Source of the DNA: an uncultured Prevotella sp.
GTDB taxonomy: Bacteria > Bacteroidota > Bacteroidia > Bacteroidales > Bacteroidaceae
Length of the DNA: 12,826 nt
Reading direction: 5' to 3'
Assembly (NCBI GenBank): GCA_900556465.1
Contig: USPK01000046.1
Location: forward strand, 1 to 12,826
The notes under the pieces are model-generated. The model did no database searches. It was not told where the DNA came from and saw only the letters and a program-made list of their open reading frames with translations. The stretch's first letter is position 1, and the number at the start of each line of letters is the position of its first letter. A program made the position numbers and the translations under genes. Shown piece after piece: positions 1 to 6,890 of this stretch.

Positions 1-106
1 CGCGGAGGAAGAGGACGAATACGGCCAGCATCGTGTAGTAGCCGAAGCGCTCGCCCGTGTTGGAGAGCGCGAGGGCGTAAAGCCCTTTGGGTTGTCCTTC
101 AAACAT
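1..106 (-). CDS. POT-family proton-dependent oligopeptide transporter, N-terminal fragment
   Basis: Only the first 35 codons are inside the window; the gene runs off the left edge. Translation begins MFEGQPKGLYALALSNTGER and continues FGYYTMLAVFVLFLR. The residues E19-R20-F21 and Y23-Y24 are the ERFxYY signature of the first transmembrane helix of POT/PTR2 (major facilitator) transporters, which import di- and tripeptides with protons across the inner membrane. The hydrophobic run from about residue 22 onward fits helix 1. The usual leading Glu of the ExxERFxYY motif is an Asn (N16) here, which I recall as common in Bacteroidota members but cannot verify. The start is the ATG at 104-106, 39 bases downstream of the deacylase stop, so the gene is probably the last visible member of the uvrA cluster. 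No separate promoter is evident in that gap. Substrate range cannot be judged from the fragment. Confidence 0.85.
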   Translation of the reverse strand, partial: MFEGQPKGLYALALSNTGERFGYYTMLAVFVLFLR

Positions 107-145
107 AAGCTATTGATTTTAGAGTTAGTGAAAATGATTTTCTTC

Positions 146-631
146 TTATTCGCCGTCGGCCGTCAGTTCGGCCAGCTCGGCCCGGGCCTCGCGCAACAGG
201 TCGGCGGGGCTTATCCGGATTTGCAGGCCGCGCTGCCCGGCGCTGACGTAGACGTAGGGCTGGTCTGCGGCGCTACGGTCAATGTACGTGGGGAAGTGCT
301 TCTTCATCCCGATCGGTGAGCAACCGCCGCGGATGTATCCCGTCGTGGGCAGCAGCTCCTTGAGCGGGAGGGGCTCCACCTTTTTGTTTCCGCTCGCGCG
401 GGCGGCCTTTTTCAAGTCGACCTCGGTGTCGCCCGGCACGACGCAGACCAGGTGGCCCGTGCGGTCACCGTGGAGCACGATGGTCTTGAACACTTGTTTC
501 ACGTCCTCGCCCAGGGCCTCGGCCACGTGGGCCGCGCCGAGGTCGCTCTCGTCGAAGGCGTAGGGTATCAGTTCGTAGGGCACCTTGTCGCGGTCCAGCA
601 GACGTGCCACGTTGGTTTTCTGTACTTTCAT
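146..631 (-). CDS. ybaK: YbaK/EbsC-type aminoacyl-tRNA deacylase (probable Cys-tRNA(Pro) deacylase)
   Basis: A 161-residue cytoplasmic protein of the length expected for the YbaK/ProX editing family, which in trans hydrolyses mischarged tRNA, classically Cys-tRNA(Pro) made by prolyl-tRNA synthetase. Family marks visible are the QVFKT segment with the presumed substrate-binding Lys49, the block VCVVPGDTEVDL at 62-73, the glycine-rich GYIRGGCSPIGMKK at 98-111 and the closing SAGQRGLQIRI at 130-140. The start ATG overlaps the uvrA stop codon (ATGA, 628-631), so translation is very probably coupled to uvrA. The gene ends with TAA at 146-148. Homologues in this superfamily also deacylate other tRNAs (Ala, Ser, Thr), so the precise substrate is inferred from family resemblance. 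No sign of truncation: the whole fold is present. Confidence 0.88.
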   Translation of the reverse strand: MKVQKTNVARLLDRDKVPYELIPYAFDESDLGAAHVAEALGEDVKQVFKTIVLHGDRTGHLVCVVPGDTEVDLKKAARASGNKKVEPLPLKELLPTTGYIRGGCSPIGMKKHFPTYIDRSAADQPYVYVSAGQRGLQIRISPADLLREARAELAELTADGE

Positions 632-3459
632 CCGAGTTCGTTTTTCAGGAAAGGCGCCGTGTGGCCGCGGCCCGAGGCGGCGACGGCCTCCGGCGTACCG
701 GCGACGACAATCTGCCCGCCGCCGCGGCCACCCTCCGGGCCCAGGTCGATAACGTAATCGGCCGACTTGATAACGTCCAGGTTGTGCTCAATCACAATCA
801 CAGTGTTGCCGCGGTCGACCAGACGGTTCAGGACGCCGAGCAGTACGCGGATGTCCTCGAAGTGAAGTCCGGTCGTCGGTTCGTCCAATATATATATGGT
901 GCGGCCTGTGTCGCGCTTGGCCAGCTCTGTGGCCAGCTTCACGCGCTGACTCTCGCCGCCGGAGAGGGTAGTCGACGACTGTCCCAGCCTTATGTAGCCG
1001 AGCCCGACGTCCTGGAGCACCTTGATTTTGTGCAGGATGCTGGGGACGTTCTCAAAAAACTCGACGGCGCGGTTTATCGTCATGTCGAGCACGTCGGCGA
1101 TGCTCTTGCCCTTGAAGCGGACCTCGAGCGTCTCGTGGTTATAGCGTTTGCCGTGGCATACTTCGCAGGGGACGTACACGTCGGGCAGAAAATTCATTTC
1201 TATGGTTTTGTAGCCGTTGCCCTTGCAGGCTTCGCAGCGGCCGCTGCGCACGTTGAAGGAGAAGCGGCCCGGCTTGTAGCCTCGTATTTTCGCCTCGGGC
1301 AGACTGACGAACAGCGCGCGGATGTCGGCGAACACGCCCGTGTAGGTGGCGGGGTTGGAGCGCGGCGTGCGACCCAGGGGGCTCTGGTCTACGGCCACGA
1401 CCTTGTCCACCGCTTCGAGCCCCTCGATGGCGTCGTAGGGCAGCGGCTCGCGCAACGAATGGTAAAAACGCTGAGAGAGAATGGGCAGCAGGGTGTCGTT
1501 GATGAGCGTGCTCTTCCCACTGCCGGAAACGCCGGAAACACAGATGAGCGTTCCCAGCGGAAAGTCGGCCGTCACGTTCTTCAGGTTGTTGCCCCGTGCG
1601 CCGACGAGGCGCAGGTGCCGGCCGTTGCCCGGTCGCCGCTGCGCGGGTATCTCGATGGCCATGCGGCCGTTCAGGAAATTGGCCGTCAGGGTGTCGCGGT
1701 GGAGCATCTCGGCCGGCGTTCCCTGGAACACGACTTCGCCGCCCAACCGTCCGGCCCGCGGGCCCATGTCAATAATGTAGTCGGCCGAGAGCATCATGTC
1801 CTTGTCGTGCTCCACGACGACGACCGTGTTGCCCAAGTCGCGCAAGCGCTTGAGCGAGTCGATGAGCCGCACGTTATCCCGCTGGTGCAGGCCGATACTG
1901 GGTTCGTCGAGAATGTAAAGCACGTTGACCAGCTGCGAGCCTATCTGCGTGGCCAGGCGGATACGCTGGCTCTCGCCGCCGGAAAGGGTCATCGTCGACC
2001 GGTTCAGGGAGAGGTAGTCCAGGCCTACGTCGAGGAGGAACTTCAGGCGGGAACGCAGTTCCTTCAATATTTCGCGGGCTATGGCGCCGCTTTTCCTGTC
2101 GACCTTCGCCTCTACCCCGTCGAGCCATTCGTAGAGCTCGGAGATGTCCATGCAGGAAAGCTCGTAGATGTTCTTTCCGTTGAAACGGTAGCTGAGGGCC
2201 TCGCGGTTGAGGCGGGCGCCGTGGCAGAGCGGGCACTCGGTCGTTTTCGAGAACTGCTCGGCCCATTTCTGCGAGGCGGCGGTCATTTCGTCGGAGGCCA
2301 TGCGCTCGATGTACTTCACCAAGCCGTCGTATTCCACGTAATAGTCGTCGGACGTGTGGGCTACGTTGGCCGGGATGCGCACCCGGTCGGCCGACCCGTT
2401 GAGCACTTCGTCAAGCGCCTCCTCCGGAATGTCGGACAACGGCGTGTCCAGGTCGCAGTCATAGCGCGCCAGGACAGCAGCGACTTCCCAGAAGATGAAG
2501 GCGTTGCGATACTTTCCCAGCGGGACAAGACCGCCCTGGCGGATGCTGAGCGAGGGCTTCGGCATCACCTTCTCGCGATCGATGACGCTGACATAACCCA
2601 AGCCCTTGCACTTCGGGCAGGCGCCCTGCGCGGAATTAAAGGAAAAGTTGTGCGGGGCAGGCTCACGGTACGAGATGCCCGACGTCGGGCACATCAGCCG
2701 TTTGGAATAATAGCGGGCCTCACCAGTCGTTTCGTCGAGCAGTACCATGAGGCCGTTGCCCTGTTCCATCGTCTGGGCCACGCTTTTGCGCAGGCGTTCG
2801 CCGTCCTTTTCCCGGACGACGAGCTTATCGACCACCACCTCGATGTCGTGGTTGCGGTAGCGGTCCACCTTCATCCCGGGCGTCACCTCCCGGATTTCGC
2901 CGTCGACGCGTACGGTCAGGAAGCCCTTGCGCCGCACCGTCTCAAACAGTTCCCTGTAATGGCCCTTCCTTCCCCGCACCAAGGGGGCCAGCAAATAGGC
3001 CTTGTGCCCCTCATAACGTTCCAGGATGAGCTGGAGAATCTGCTCCTCGGTATATTTCACCATGCGCTCGCCCGTGACATAGCTGTAAGCCTCGCCGGCC
3101 CGGGCATAGAGCAGACGGAGATAGTCGTAGATTTCCGTCACCGTACCCACGGTGGAGCGGGGATTCTTGTTCGTCGTCTTCTGCTCGATGCTGATGACAG
3201 GGCTCAAGCCCGTGATTTTATCCACATCGGGCCGCTCCAGATTGTCCAGGAAGTTGCGGGCATAGGCCGAGAAGGTCTCGATGTAGCGTCGCTGCCCCTC
3301 GGCATAGAGCGTATCGAACGCCAGCGAACTCTTGCCGCTGCCGCTCAGCCCGGTAATGACGGTCAGAGAATTGCGAGGCAGACGCACGTCCACGTTCTTC
3401 AGATTGTGAACGCGCGCGCCCCAAATTTCTATCCAGTCTCTTTCTTCCATAAGGTCCAT
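628..3459 (-). CDS. uvrA: Excinuclease ABC subunit A (UvrA), nucleotide excision repair damage sensor
   Basis: A full-length 943-residue UvrA (E. coli UvrA is 940). It dimerises, scans DNA for bulky lesions and loads UvrB. Two ABC ATPase modules are seen. Module I has Walker A GLSGSGKSS (37-45), signature LSGGESQR (492-499) and Walker B YILDEPS (515-521). Module II has Walker A GVSGSGKST (643-651), LSGGESQR (832-839) and YILDEPT (855-861). Residues about 120-245 are the UvrB-binding insert. The C-terminal zinc module is intact (C742, C745, C765, C768). The N-terminal one has C257, C281 and C284 but Ser260 where a Cys is expected. The first ATG gives MDLMEERDWIEIWG; the second ATG at 3448-3450 is an equally possible start. 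It lies 14 bases downstream of the T9SS-cargo gene and overlaps the deacylase gene by four bases. No LexA-like operator is visible close upstream. Confidence 0.97.
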   Translation of the reverse strand: MDLMEERDWIEIWGARVHNLKNVDVRLPRNSLTVITGLSGSGKSSLAFDTLYAEGQRRYIETFSAYARNFLDNLERPDVDKITGLSPVISIEQKTTNKNPRSTVGTVTEIYDYLRLLYARAGEAYSYVTGERMVKYTEEQILQLILERYEGHKAYLLAPLVRGRKGHYRELFETVRRKGFLTVRVDGEIREVTPGMKVDRYRNHDIEVVVDKLVVREKDGERLRKSVAQTMEQGNGLMVLLDETTGEARYYSKRLMCPTSGISYREPAPHNFSFNSAQGACPKCKGLGYVSVIDREKVMPKPSLSIRQGGLVPLGKYRNAFIFWEVAAVLARYDCDLDTPLSDIPEEALDEVLNGSADRVRIPANVAHTSDDYYVEYDGLVKYIERMASDEMTAASQKWAEQFSKTTECPLCHGARLNREALSYRFNGKNIYELSCMDISELYEWLDGVEAKVDRKSGAIAREILKELRSRLKFLLDVGLDYLSLNRSTMTLSGGESQRIRLATQIGSQLVNVLYILDEPSIGLHQRDNVRLIDSLKRLRDLGNTVVVVEHDKDMMLSADYIIDMGPRAGRLGGEVVFQGTPAEMLHRDTLTANFLNGRMAIEIPAQRRPGNGRHLRLVGARGNNLKNVTADFPLGTLICVSGVSGSGKSTLINDTLLPILSQRFYHSLREPLPYDAIEGLEAVDKVVAVDQSPLGRTPRSNPATYTGVFADIRALFVSLPEAKIRGYKPGRFSFNVRSGRCEACKGNGYKTIEMNFLPDVYVPCEVCHGKRYNHETLEVRFKGKSIADVLDMTINRAVEFFENVPSILHKIKVLQDVGLGYIRLGQSSTTLSGGESQRVKLATELAKRDTGRTIYILDEPTTGLHFEDIRVLLGVLNRLVDRGNTVIVIEHNLDVIKSADYVIDLGPEGGRGGGQIVVAGTPEAVAASGRGHTAPFLKNELG

Positions 3460-3473
3460 AAGCCGGCCGGCGT

Positions 3474-4175
3474 CTATTCGGAGACGCCGCTCGTCTCGGT
3501 GTATCCGCGCAGGATGTTGATTACTTTTTTAATATTATAATTGCGTCCGTCGGCGCCGCGGGCCTGCAACACGAGGTAGTAGCCCCCGTCGGGCACGTCC
3601 TTGCCCCCGCTTTTGCCGTCCCAGCCGCCGGCCGGGTCGTTCCATTCGTAGAGTTTGCGTCCCCAGCGGTTAAAGACCTGGGCCCGGAACGAGACGATGC
3701 TCTCGTAGCCCTCCTTCACGCGGAACACGTCGTTCACGCCGTCGCCGTTGGGCGTAAAGGCGTTGGGCACTTCCAGTTTCGACTCGCTGATGTTCACCGT
3801 GAAAGGCTGGTCCAGTTCGTATTCCAGCGTGTCGGTCCCCAGGACAAAGCTCACCAGGAGCGTGATGCTGAACGAGCCGGTCTCGGCGAAGGTGTACTCC
3901 GTCGTTTCGTCGTAGCGGACGATGAAGGGCTCTGCCTGCCCGTCGCGGGTGAAGCGCCACTCGTAGTAAGGCGTGTAGTCGCCGACGTCGCTCACGTTCG
4001 CGGCGAAGCGGGCCGTCATGGGCGCCGAGCCGTCGTAGGCCGTCTCCTCCGTTTCGCTGCCGTCCGTCTCCAGGATGGTCATCGTCGGGTTGGCGGTCGG
4101 CAGTTGCTGAGCGTTGCCCTTCCACGGGAAGCACAACGCGCCGAGACACAAGAATACGAGAAAGAGACGGGGCAT
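3474..4175 (-). CDS. Secreted protein with PKD-like domain and T9SS type B (CHU_C) sorting domain
   Basis: A 233-residue exported protein. The chosen start (ATG 4173-4175) gives MPRLFLVFLCLGALCF followed by PWKGNAQQ, a Sec signal peptide with probable cleavage after NA or AQ near residue 22-24. A longer in-frame start upstream would put about 30 residues before the signal and run through the promoter, so I reject it. Residues about 28-130 look like one PKD/Ig-like beta domain (YEWRFTRDG, TYTF-like strands). Residues 136-223 match the gliding motility-associated C-terminal domain: VPNAFTPNGDGVNDVFRV (136-153), VFNRWGRKLYEW (167-178), GGWDGK (183-188), VPDGGYYLV (194-202), then a Lys-rich last strand ending INILR. 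This domain directs cargo through the T9SS across the outer membrane. No enzyme domain is present, so the mature role is unknown; adhesion or an envelope role is possible. No T9SS machinery gene lies in the window. uvrA follows after 14 bases. Confidence 0.88.
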   Translation of the reverse strand: MPRLFLVFLCLGALCFPWKGNAQQLPTANPTMTILETDGSETEETAYDGSAPMTARFAANVSDVGDYTPYYEWRFTRDGQAEPFIVRYDETTEYTFAETGSFSITLLVSFVLGTDTLEYELDQPFTVNISESKLEVPNAFTPNGDGVNDVFRVKEGYESIVSFRAQVFNRWGRKLYEWNDPAGGWDGKSGGKDVPDGGYYLVLQARGADGRNYNIKKVINILRGYTETSGVSE

Positions 4176-4191
4176 AAATTCGATTTTCCTG

Positions 4192-4199
4192 CAAAGATA
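4192..4199 (-). promoter_or_regulatory. Bacteroidota -7 box of the T9SS-cargo/uvrA cluster
   Basis: Minus-strand TATCTTTG matches the Bacteroidota sigma factor consensus TAnnTTTG exactly and lies 16 bases upstream of the ATG of the secreted protein, so the leader would be very short. No good -33 TTTG element is found at the usual spacing. A 7-base inverted repeat lies immediately upstream in the spacer region. Confidence 0.6.
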
Positions 4200-4219
4200 A
4201 TCAATCACGAGGGATTGAT
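4200..4219. promoter_or_regulatory. Operator-like inverted repeat in the spacer of the cargo/uvrA promoter
   Basis: ATCAATC (4200-4206) and GATTGAT (4213-4219) are perfect inverted arms separated by six bases. The dyad directly abuts the -7 box at 4192-4199, so a bound dimeric regulator would block RNA polymerase. No regulator gene lies nearby. The size and position fit a helix-turn-helix operator, but chance cannot be excluded. Confidence 0.4.
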
Positions 4220-4286
4220 ACGTTAATTTGGCAGAAATTCTCATCCGGAAATAGCAGAAATACAAAGCCGGGGGCCGGACCGGGCC

Positions 4287-4326
4287 AAAAAGAAAGCTCC
4301 CCGCGGGCCGGTGGCCAGCGGGGAGC
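4287..4326 (-). terminator. Intrinsic terminator downstream of pnp
   Basis: On the minus strand, 28 bases past the pnp stop, GCTCCCCGC and GCGGGGAGC (4318-4326 with 4296-4304) form a perfect 9-bp stem. The enclosed bases contain a second GGCC/GGCC pairing. The stem is followed by the U-rich stretch TTTCTTTTT (4287-4295). This is a textbook Rho-independent terminator and separates pnp from the cargo/uvrA cluster. Confidence 0.88.
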
Positions 4327-4354
4327 CGTGCGGGCAGAGCCCGTTTATGGTCTG

Positions 4355-6589
4355 TCAGTCCCGACCGTTACCGTCGCGATGCTCGCGGCGCGGGCCGCGG
4401 TGCTCGTTGCCGCCTTCGCGGCGCGGACGGCGTGCCGGACGCTCTTCCCAGCCTTCGGGCTTCTCCTCCAGTACGCGGTGGGACAGGCGGAACTTGCCCG
4501 TCTTCTCGTCAATCTCGAGCAGCTTCACCTTGATAGTGTCGCCTTCCTTGATGCCGGCTTCCTCGACCGACTCCAAGCGTTTCCAGGCTATCTCGCTGAT
4601 GTGGAGCAGCCCCTCGCGGCCCGGCATGAACTCTACGAAGCAGCCGTAGGGCATGATGCTTACGACCTTCGCGTCGTAAACCTCGCCCACCTCGGGGATG
4701 GCTACGATGGCACGGATCTTAGCTATGGCGGCGTCGATGCTCTCCTTGTTGGGTGCGCTCACCTGCACTTTGCCCACGCCGTCCTCCTCGTCGATGGTAA
4801 TCGTAGCGCCGGTGTCTTCCTGCATGCCCTGGATAATCTTTCCGCCCGGGCCGATGACGGCGCCGATAAACTCCTTCGGAATCTCGAAAGCCTCGATGCG
4901 GGGCACCTGGGGCTTGAAGTCGGGACGCGGGGCGGGAAGGGCCTCCGTCAGCTTGCCGAGGATGTACTCGCGGCCTTCCTTGGCCTGCATCAGGGCCTTT
5001 TCCAGAATCTCGTACGACAGGCCGTCGCACTTGATGTCCATCTGCGTCGCCGTCAGGCCCTTGAGCGTGCCGGTCGTCTTGAAGTCCATGTCGCCCAGGT
5101 GATCCTCGTCGCCGAGAATGTCAGAGAGGACGGCGTACTTCTCCTCGCCCGGGTTTTTAATGAGTCCCATGGCGATGCCGCTCACCGGTGCCTTGAGAGG
5201 AACGCCGGCATCCATCAGGGCCAGCGTGCCTGCGCAGACGGTGGCCATCGAACTGGAACCGTTGCTTTCCAGAATGTCGCTCACCACGCGGACCGTGTAG
5301 GGGAAGTCGGCGGGTATCTGGTCCTTCAGCGCGCGCCATGCCAGGTGGCCGTGGCCTATCTCGCGACGGCCTACGCCGCGCTGAGCCTTGGCCTCGCCGG
5401 TGGAGAAGGGCGGGAAGTTATAGTGAAGGAGGAAGCGCATGTAGCTCTTGTCGAGCACATCGTCCACCATTTTTTCGTCGAGCTTGGTGCCGAGCGTGCA
5501 GGTGGCCAGGGCCTGCGTCTCGCCGCGGGTAAAGATGGCCGAGCCGTGGGGCGAGGGCAGCGGGTCTACTTCGCACCAGATGGGACGGATGTCCGTCGTC
5601 TTGCGGCCGTCCAGGCGTTTGCCCTCGTCCAGGATGCAACGGCGCATGGCGTCGCGCTCCACGTCGTGGTAGTAGCGGTCAATCATGGCGTTCTTTTCCT
5701 CGAGCTCGTCGGGCGTCAGGTCGGCGTGGGCGGCGGCGTAGCGTTCCTTGAAGTCCTCACGGATTTGCGTGAAGGCGTCCTCGCGCTGATGCTTGTCGTG
5801 GTCGCCGGCCTCGGCGATGGCATAGGCCGGAGCGTAGCACTCGTTCTTCACCTGCTCGCGGAGTTCCTCGTCGTTCACCTCGTGGCAGTATTCGCGCTTC
5901 ACATCCTTGCCCAGCTCCTTCGACAGTTCCTTCTGCAGGCGGCACATGGGCTTGATGGCCTCGTGCGCCACCTTGAGGGCTTCGAGCAGTGCGCTCTCGG
6001 GCACTTCCTTCATCTCGCCCTCCACCATCATAATGTTCTCTTCCGTGGCGCCTACCATGATGTCCATGTCGGCCTTGGCGAGCTGCTCGTAGGTGGGGTC
6101 CACGACATACTGGCCGTCGATGCGGGCCACGCGGACCTCGGAGATGGGGCCTTCGAAGGGGATGTCGGAGCAAGCCAGAGCGGCCGAGGCGGCAAAGCCA
6201 GCCAGGGCGTCGGGAATGTCCACGCCGTCGGCCGAGAAGAGCGTGATGTTAACGTAAACCTCTGCGTGGTAATTGCTCGGGAACAACGGACGCAAAGCGC
6301 GGTCCACCAGGCGCGAAGTCAAGATCTCATAGTCCGAAGCGCGGCCCTCGCGCTTGGTAAATCCGCCGGGAAAGCGTCCTGCGGCGGAGTACTTTTCTCT
6401 GTAATCGCACTGGAGCGGCATGAAGTCCGTTCCGGGCACTGCGTCCTTGGCAGCACAGACAGTGGCCAGCAGCATGGTGTTGTTCAGACGGAGCATTACC
6501 GCGCCGTCGGCCTGCTTAGCCAGTTTTCCGGTCTCGATGCTGATGGAGCGTCCATCGGGCAACGCGACGGTTTTCGTAATCACGTTCAT
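4355..6589 (-). CDS. pnp: Polyribonucleotide nucleotidyltransferase (PNPase)
   Basis: A 744-residue PNPase, the phosphorolytic 3'-5' exoribonuclease of RNA turnover (E. coli 711). Domain order: first RNase PH-like domain (about 10-140, with RPLFP at 100-104), a helical linker (about 220-315), the catalytic second RNase PH domain (about 325-550), KH domain (about 565-625, with VIGPGGKI at 578-585) and S1 domain (about 633-705). Catalytic features are intact: RREIGHG (408-414), the phosphate-binding ESNGSSSMA (441-449) and ILGDEDHLGDMDF (491-503) with the two aspartates D494 and D500. After the S1 domain is a charged, Arg-rich tail (about 709-744) that replaces the RNase E-binding tail of enterobacteria and may bind RNA. 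The start MNVITKTVALPDGR aligns with the usual N-terminus. The gene stands alone, with a -7 box about 50 bases upstream and its own terminator. Confidence 0.97.
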   Translation of the reverse strand: MNVITKTVALPDGRSISIETGKLAKQADGAVMLRLNNTMLLATVCAAKDAVPGTDFMPLQCDYREKYSAAGRFPGGFTKREGRASDYEILTSRLVDRALRPLFPSNYHAEVYVNITLFSADGVDIPDALAGFAASAALACSDIPFEGPISEVRVARIDGQYVVDPTYEQLAKADMDIMVGATEENIMMVEGEMKEVPESALLEALKVAHEAIKPMCRLQKELSKELGKDVKREYCHEVNDEELREQVKNECYAPAYAIAEAGDHDKHQREDAFTQIREDFKERYAAAHADLTPDELEEKNAMIDRYYHDVERDAMRRCILDEGKRLDGRKTTDIRPIWCEVDPLPSPHGSAIFTRGETQALATCTLGTKLDEKMVDDVLDKSYMRFLLHYNFPPFSTGEAKAQRGVGRREIGHGHLAWRALKDQIPADFPYTVRVVSDILESNGSSSMATVCAGTLALMDAGVPLKAPVSGIAMGLIKNPGEEKYAVLSDILGDEDHLGDMDFKTTGTLKGLTATQMDIKCDGLSYEILEKALMQAKEGREYILGKLTEALPAPRPDFKPQVPRIEAFEIPKEFIGAVIGPGGKIIQGMQEDTGATITIDEEDGVGKVQVSAPNKESIDAAIAKIRAIVAIPEVGEVYDAKVVSIMPYGCFVEFMPGREGLLHISEIAWKRLESVEEAGIKEGDTIKVKLLEIDEKTGKFRLSHRVLEEKPEGWEERPARRPRREGGNEHRGPRREHRDGNGRD

Positions 6590-6593
6590 CTGG

Positions 6594-6605
6594 TTAGAAT
6601 TCTAA
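6594..6605. promoter_or_regulatory. 12-bp palindrome in the pnp leader, next to the start codon
   Basis: TTAGAATTCTAA is a perfect palindrome four bases upstream of the pnp ATG. Within the short pnp leader it could form an RNA duplex or kissing contact, or act as a protein site in DNA. PNPase is autoregulated through its leader in other bacteria, but nothing here proves that. Confidence 0.3.
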
Positions 6606-6637
6606 TGTTTAATGCTAAAATACTTCTCTAAATCGCG

Positions 6638-6645
6638 CAAAATTA
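6638..6645 (-). promoter_or_regulatory. Bacteroidota -7 box of pnp
   Basis: Minus-strand TAATTTTG, followed by C, matches TAnnTTTG and would start a leader of about 40 bases ahead of the pnp ATG. The surrounding 6600-6660 stretch is AT-rich compared with the neighbouring DNA, as expected for a promoter. No clear -33 element is seen. Confidence 0.55.
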
Positions 6646-6743
6646 CCAATTTATTTTGAGCGGGACGGTCGGAGCGGCATTTTTTTCAGAATATTGACAC
6701 ACGGCGCCCGTTTTTCCGGCTTCTGGCCCCGTCCGGACAGCCG

Positions 6744-6826
6744 CCGGCACCCGCGCCGCGCCCCGCTTCCCTATCCGGCATTGCGCCCGGCGGCGGGCCG
6801 TCGCGACGCGGACCGGCACCCGCGCC
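6744..6826. repeat. 14-bp direct repeat in the GC-rich spacer
   Basis: CCGGCACCCGCGCC occurs at 6744-6757 and again at 6813-6826, a period of 69 bases. The second copy runs into the outer stem of the nested hairpin element that starts at 6822. In such GC-rich DNA a chance match of this length is unlikely but not excluded. Confidence 0.6.
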
Positions 6827-6890
6827 ACGGGGCCTATTCCAGTTTTTACGGGAATAGGGCGAGTTTTTACGGGCCTTAGCCCCGTGGTGC
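6822..6890. other. Nested inverted-repeat element with alternative hairpins (candidate structured RNA or palindromic repeat)
   Basis: GCGCCACGGGGC (6822-6833) pairs with GCCCCGTGGTGC (6879-6890) over 12 positions with one G-U wobble. Directly inside, CTATTCC (6834-6840) pairs with GGAATAG (6851-6857) around a 10-base loop. A third pairing, ACGGGC (6869-6874) with GCCCCGT (6879-6885, one bulged base), uses the same bases as the right arm of the outer stem, so the two folds exclude each other. Two copies of AGTTTTTACGGG lie in the loop regions. No U-run follows on either strand, so it is not an ordinary terminator. Function unknown. Confidence 0.45.
6841..6873. repeat. 12-bp direct repeat with 21-bp period
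   Basis: AGTTTTTACGGG occurs at 6841-6852 and 6862-6873. The 21-base period is two turns of the DNA helix, so the copies lie on the same face. The T-rich core stands out against the very GC-rich flanks. The first copy forms the loop, and the start of the right arm, of the inner hairpin of the 6822-6890 element. Confidence 0.65.

Noticed and set aside
604..3540. A 978-codon open frame on the plus strand opposite uvrA
   Set aside because: It exactly shadows uvrA, its translation is low-complexity Ala/Val/His/Arg-rich without any recognisable domain, and long antisense frames are expected in GC-rich genes with strong third-position bias. uvrA itself is unmistakable.
4328..6631. A 767-codon open frame on the plus strand opposite pnp
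   Set aside because: Same reasoning: it mirrors pnp, has no recognisable motifs, and pnp has all family residues in order.
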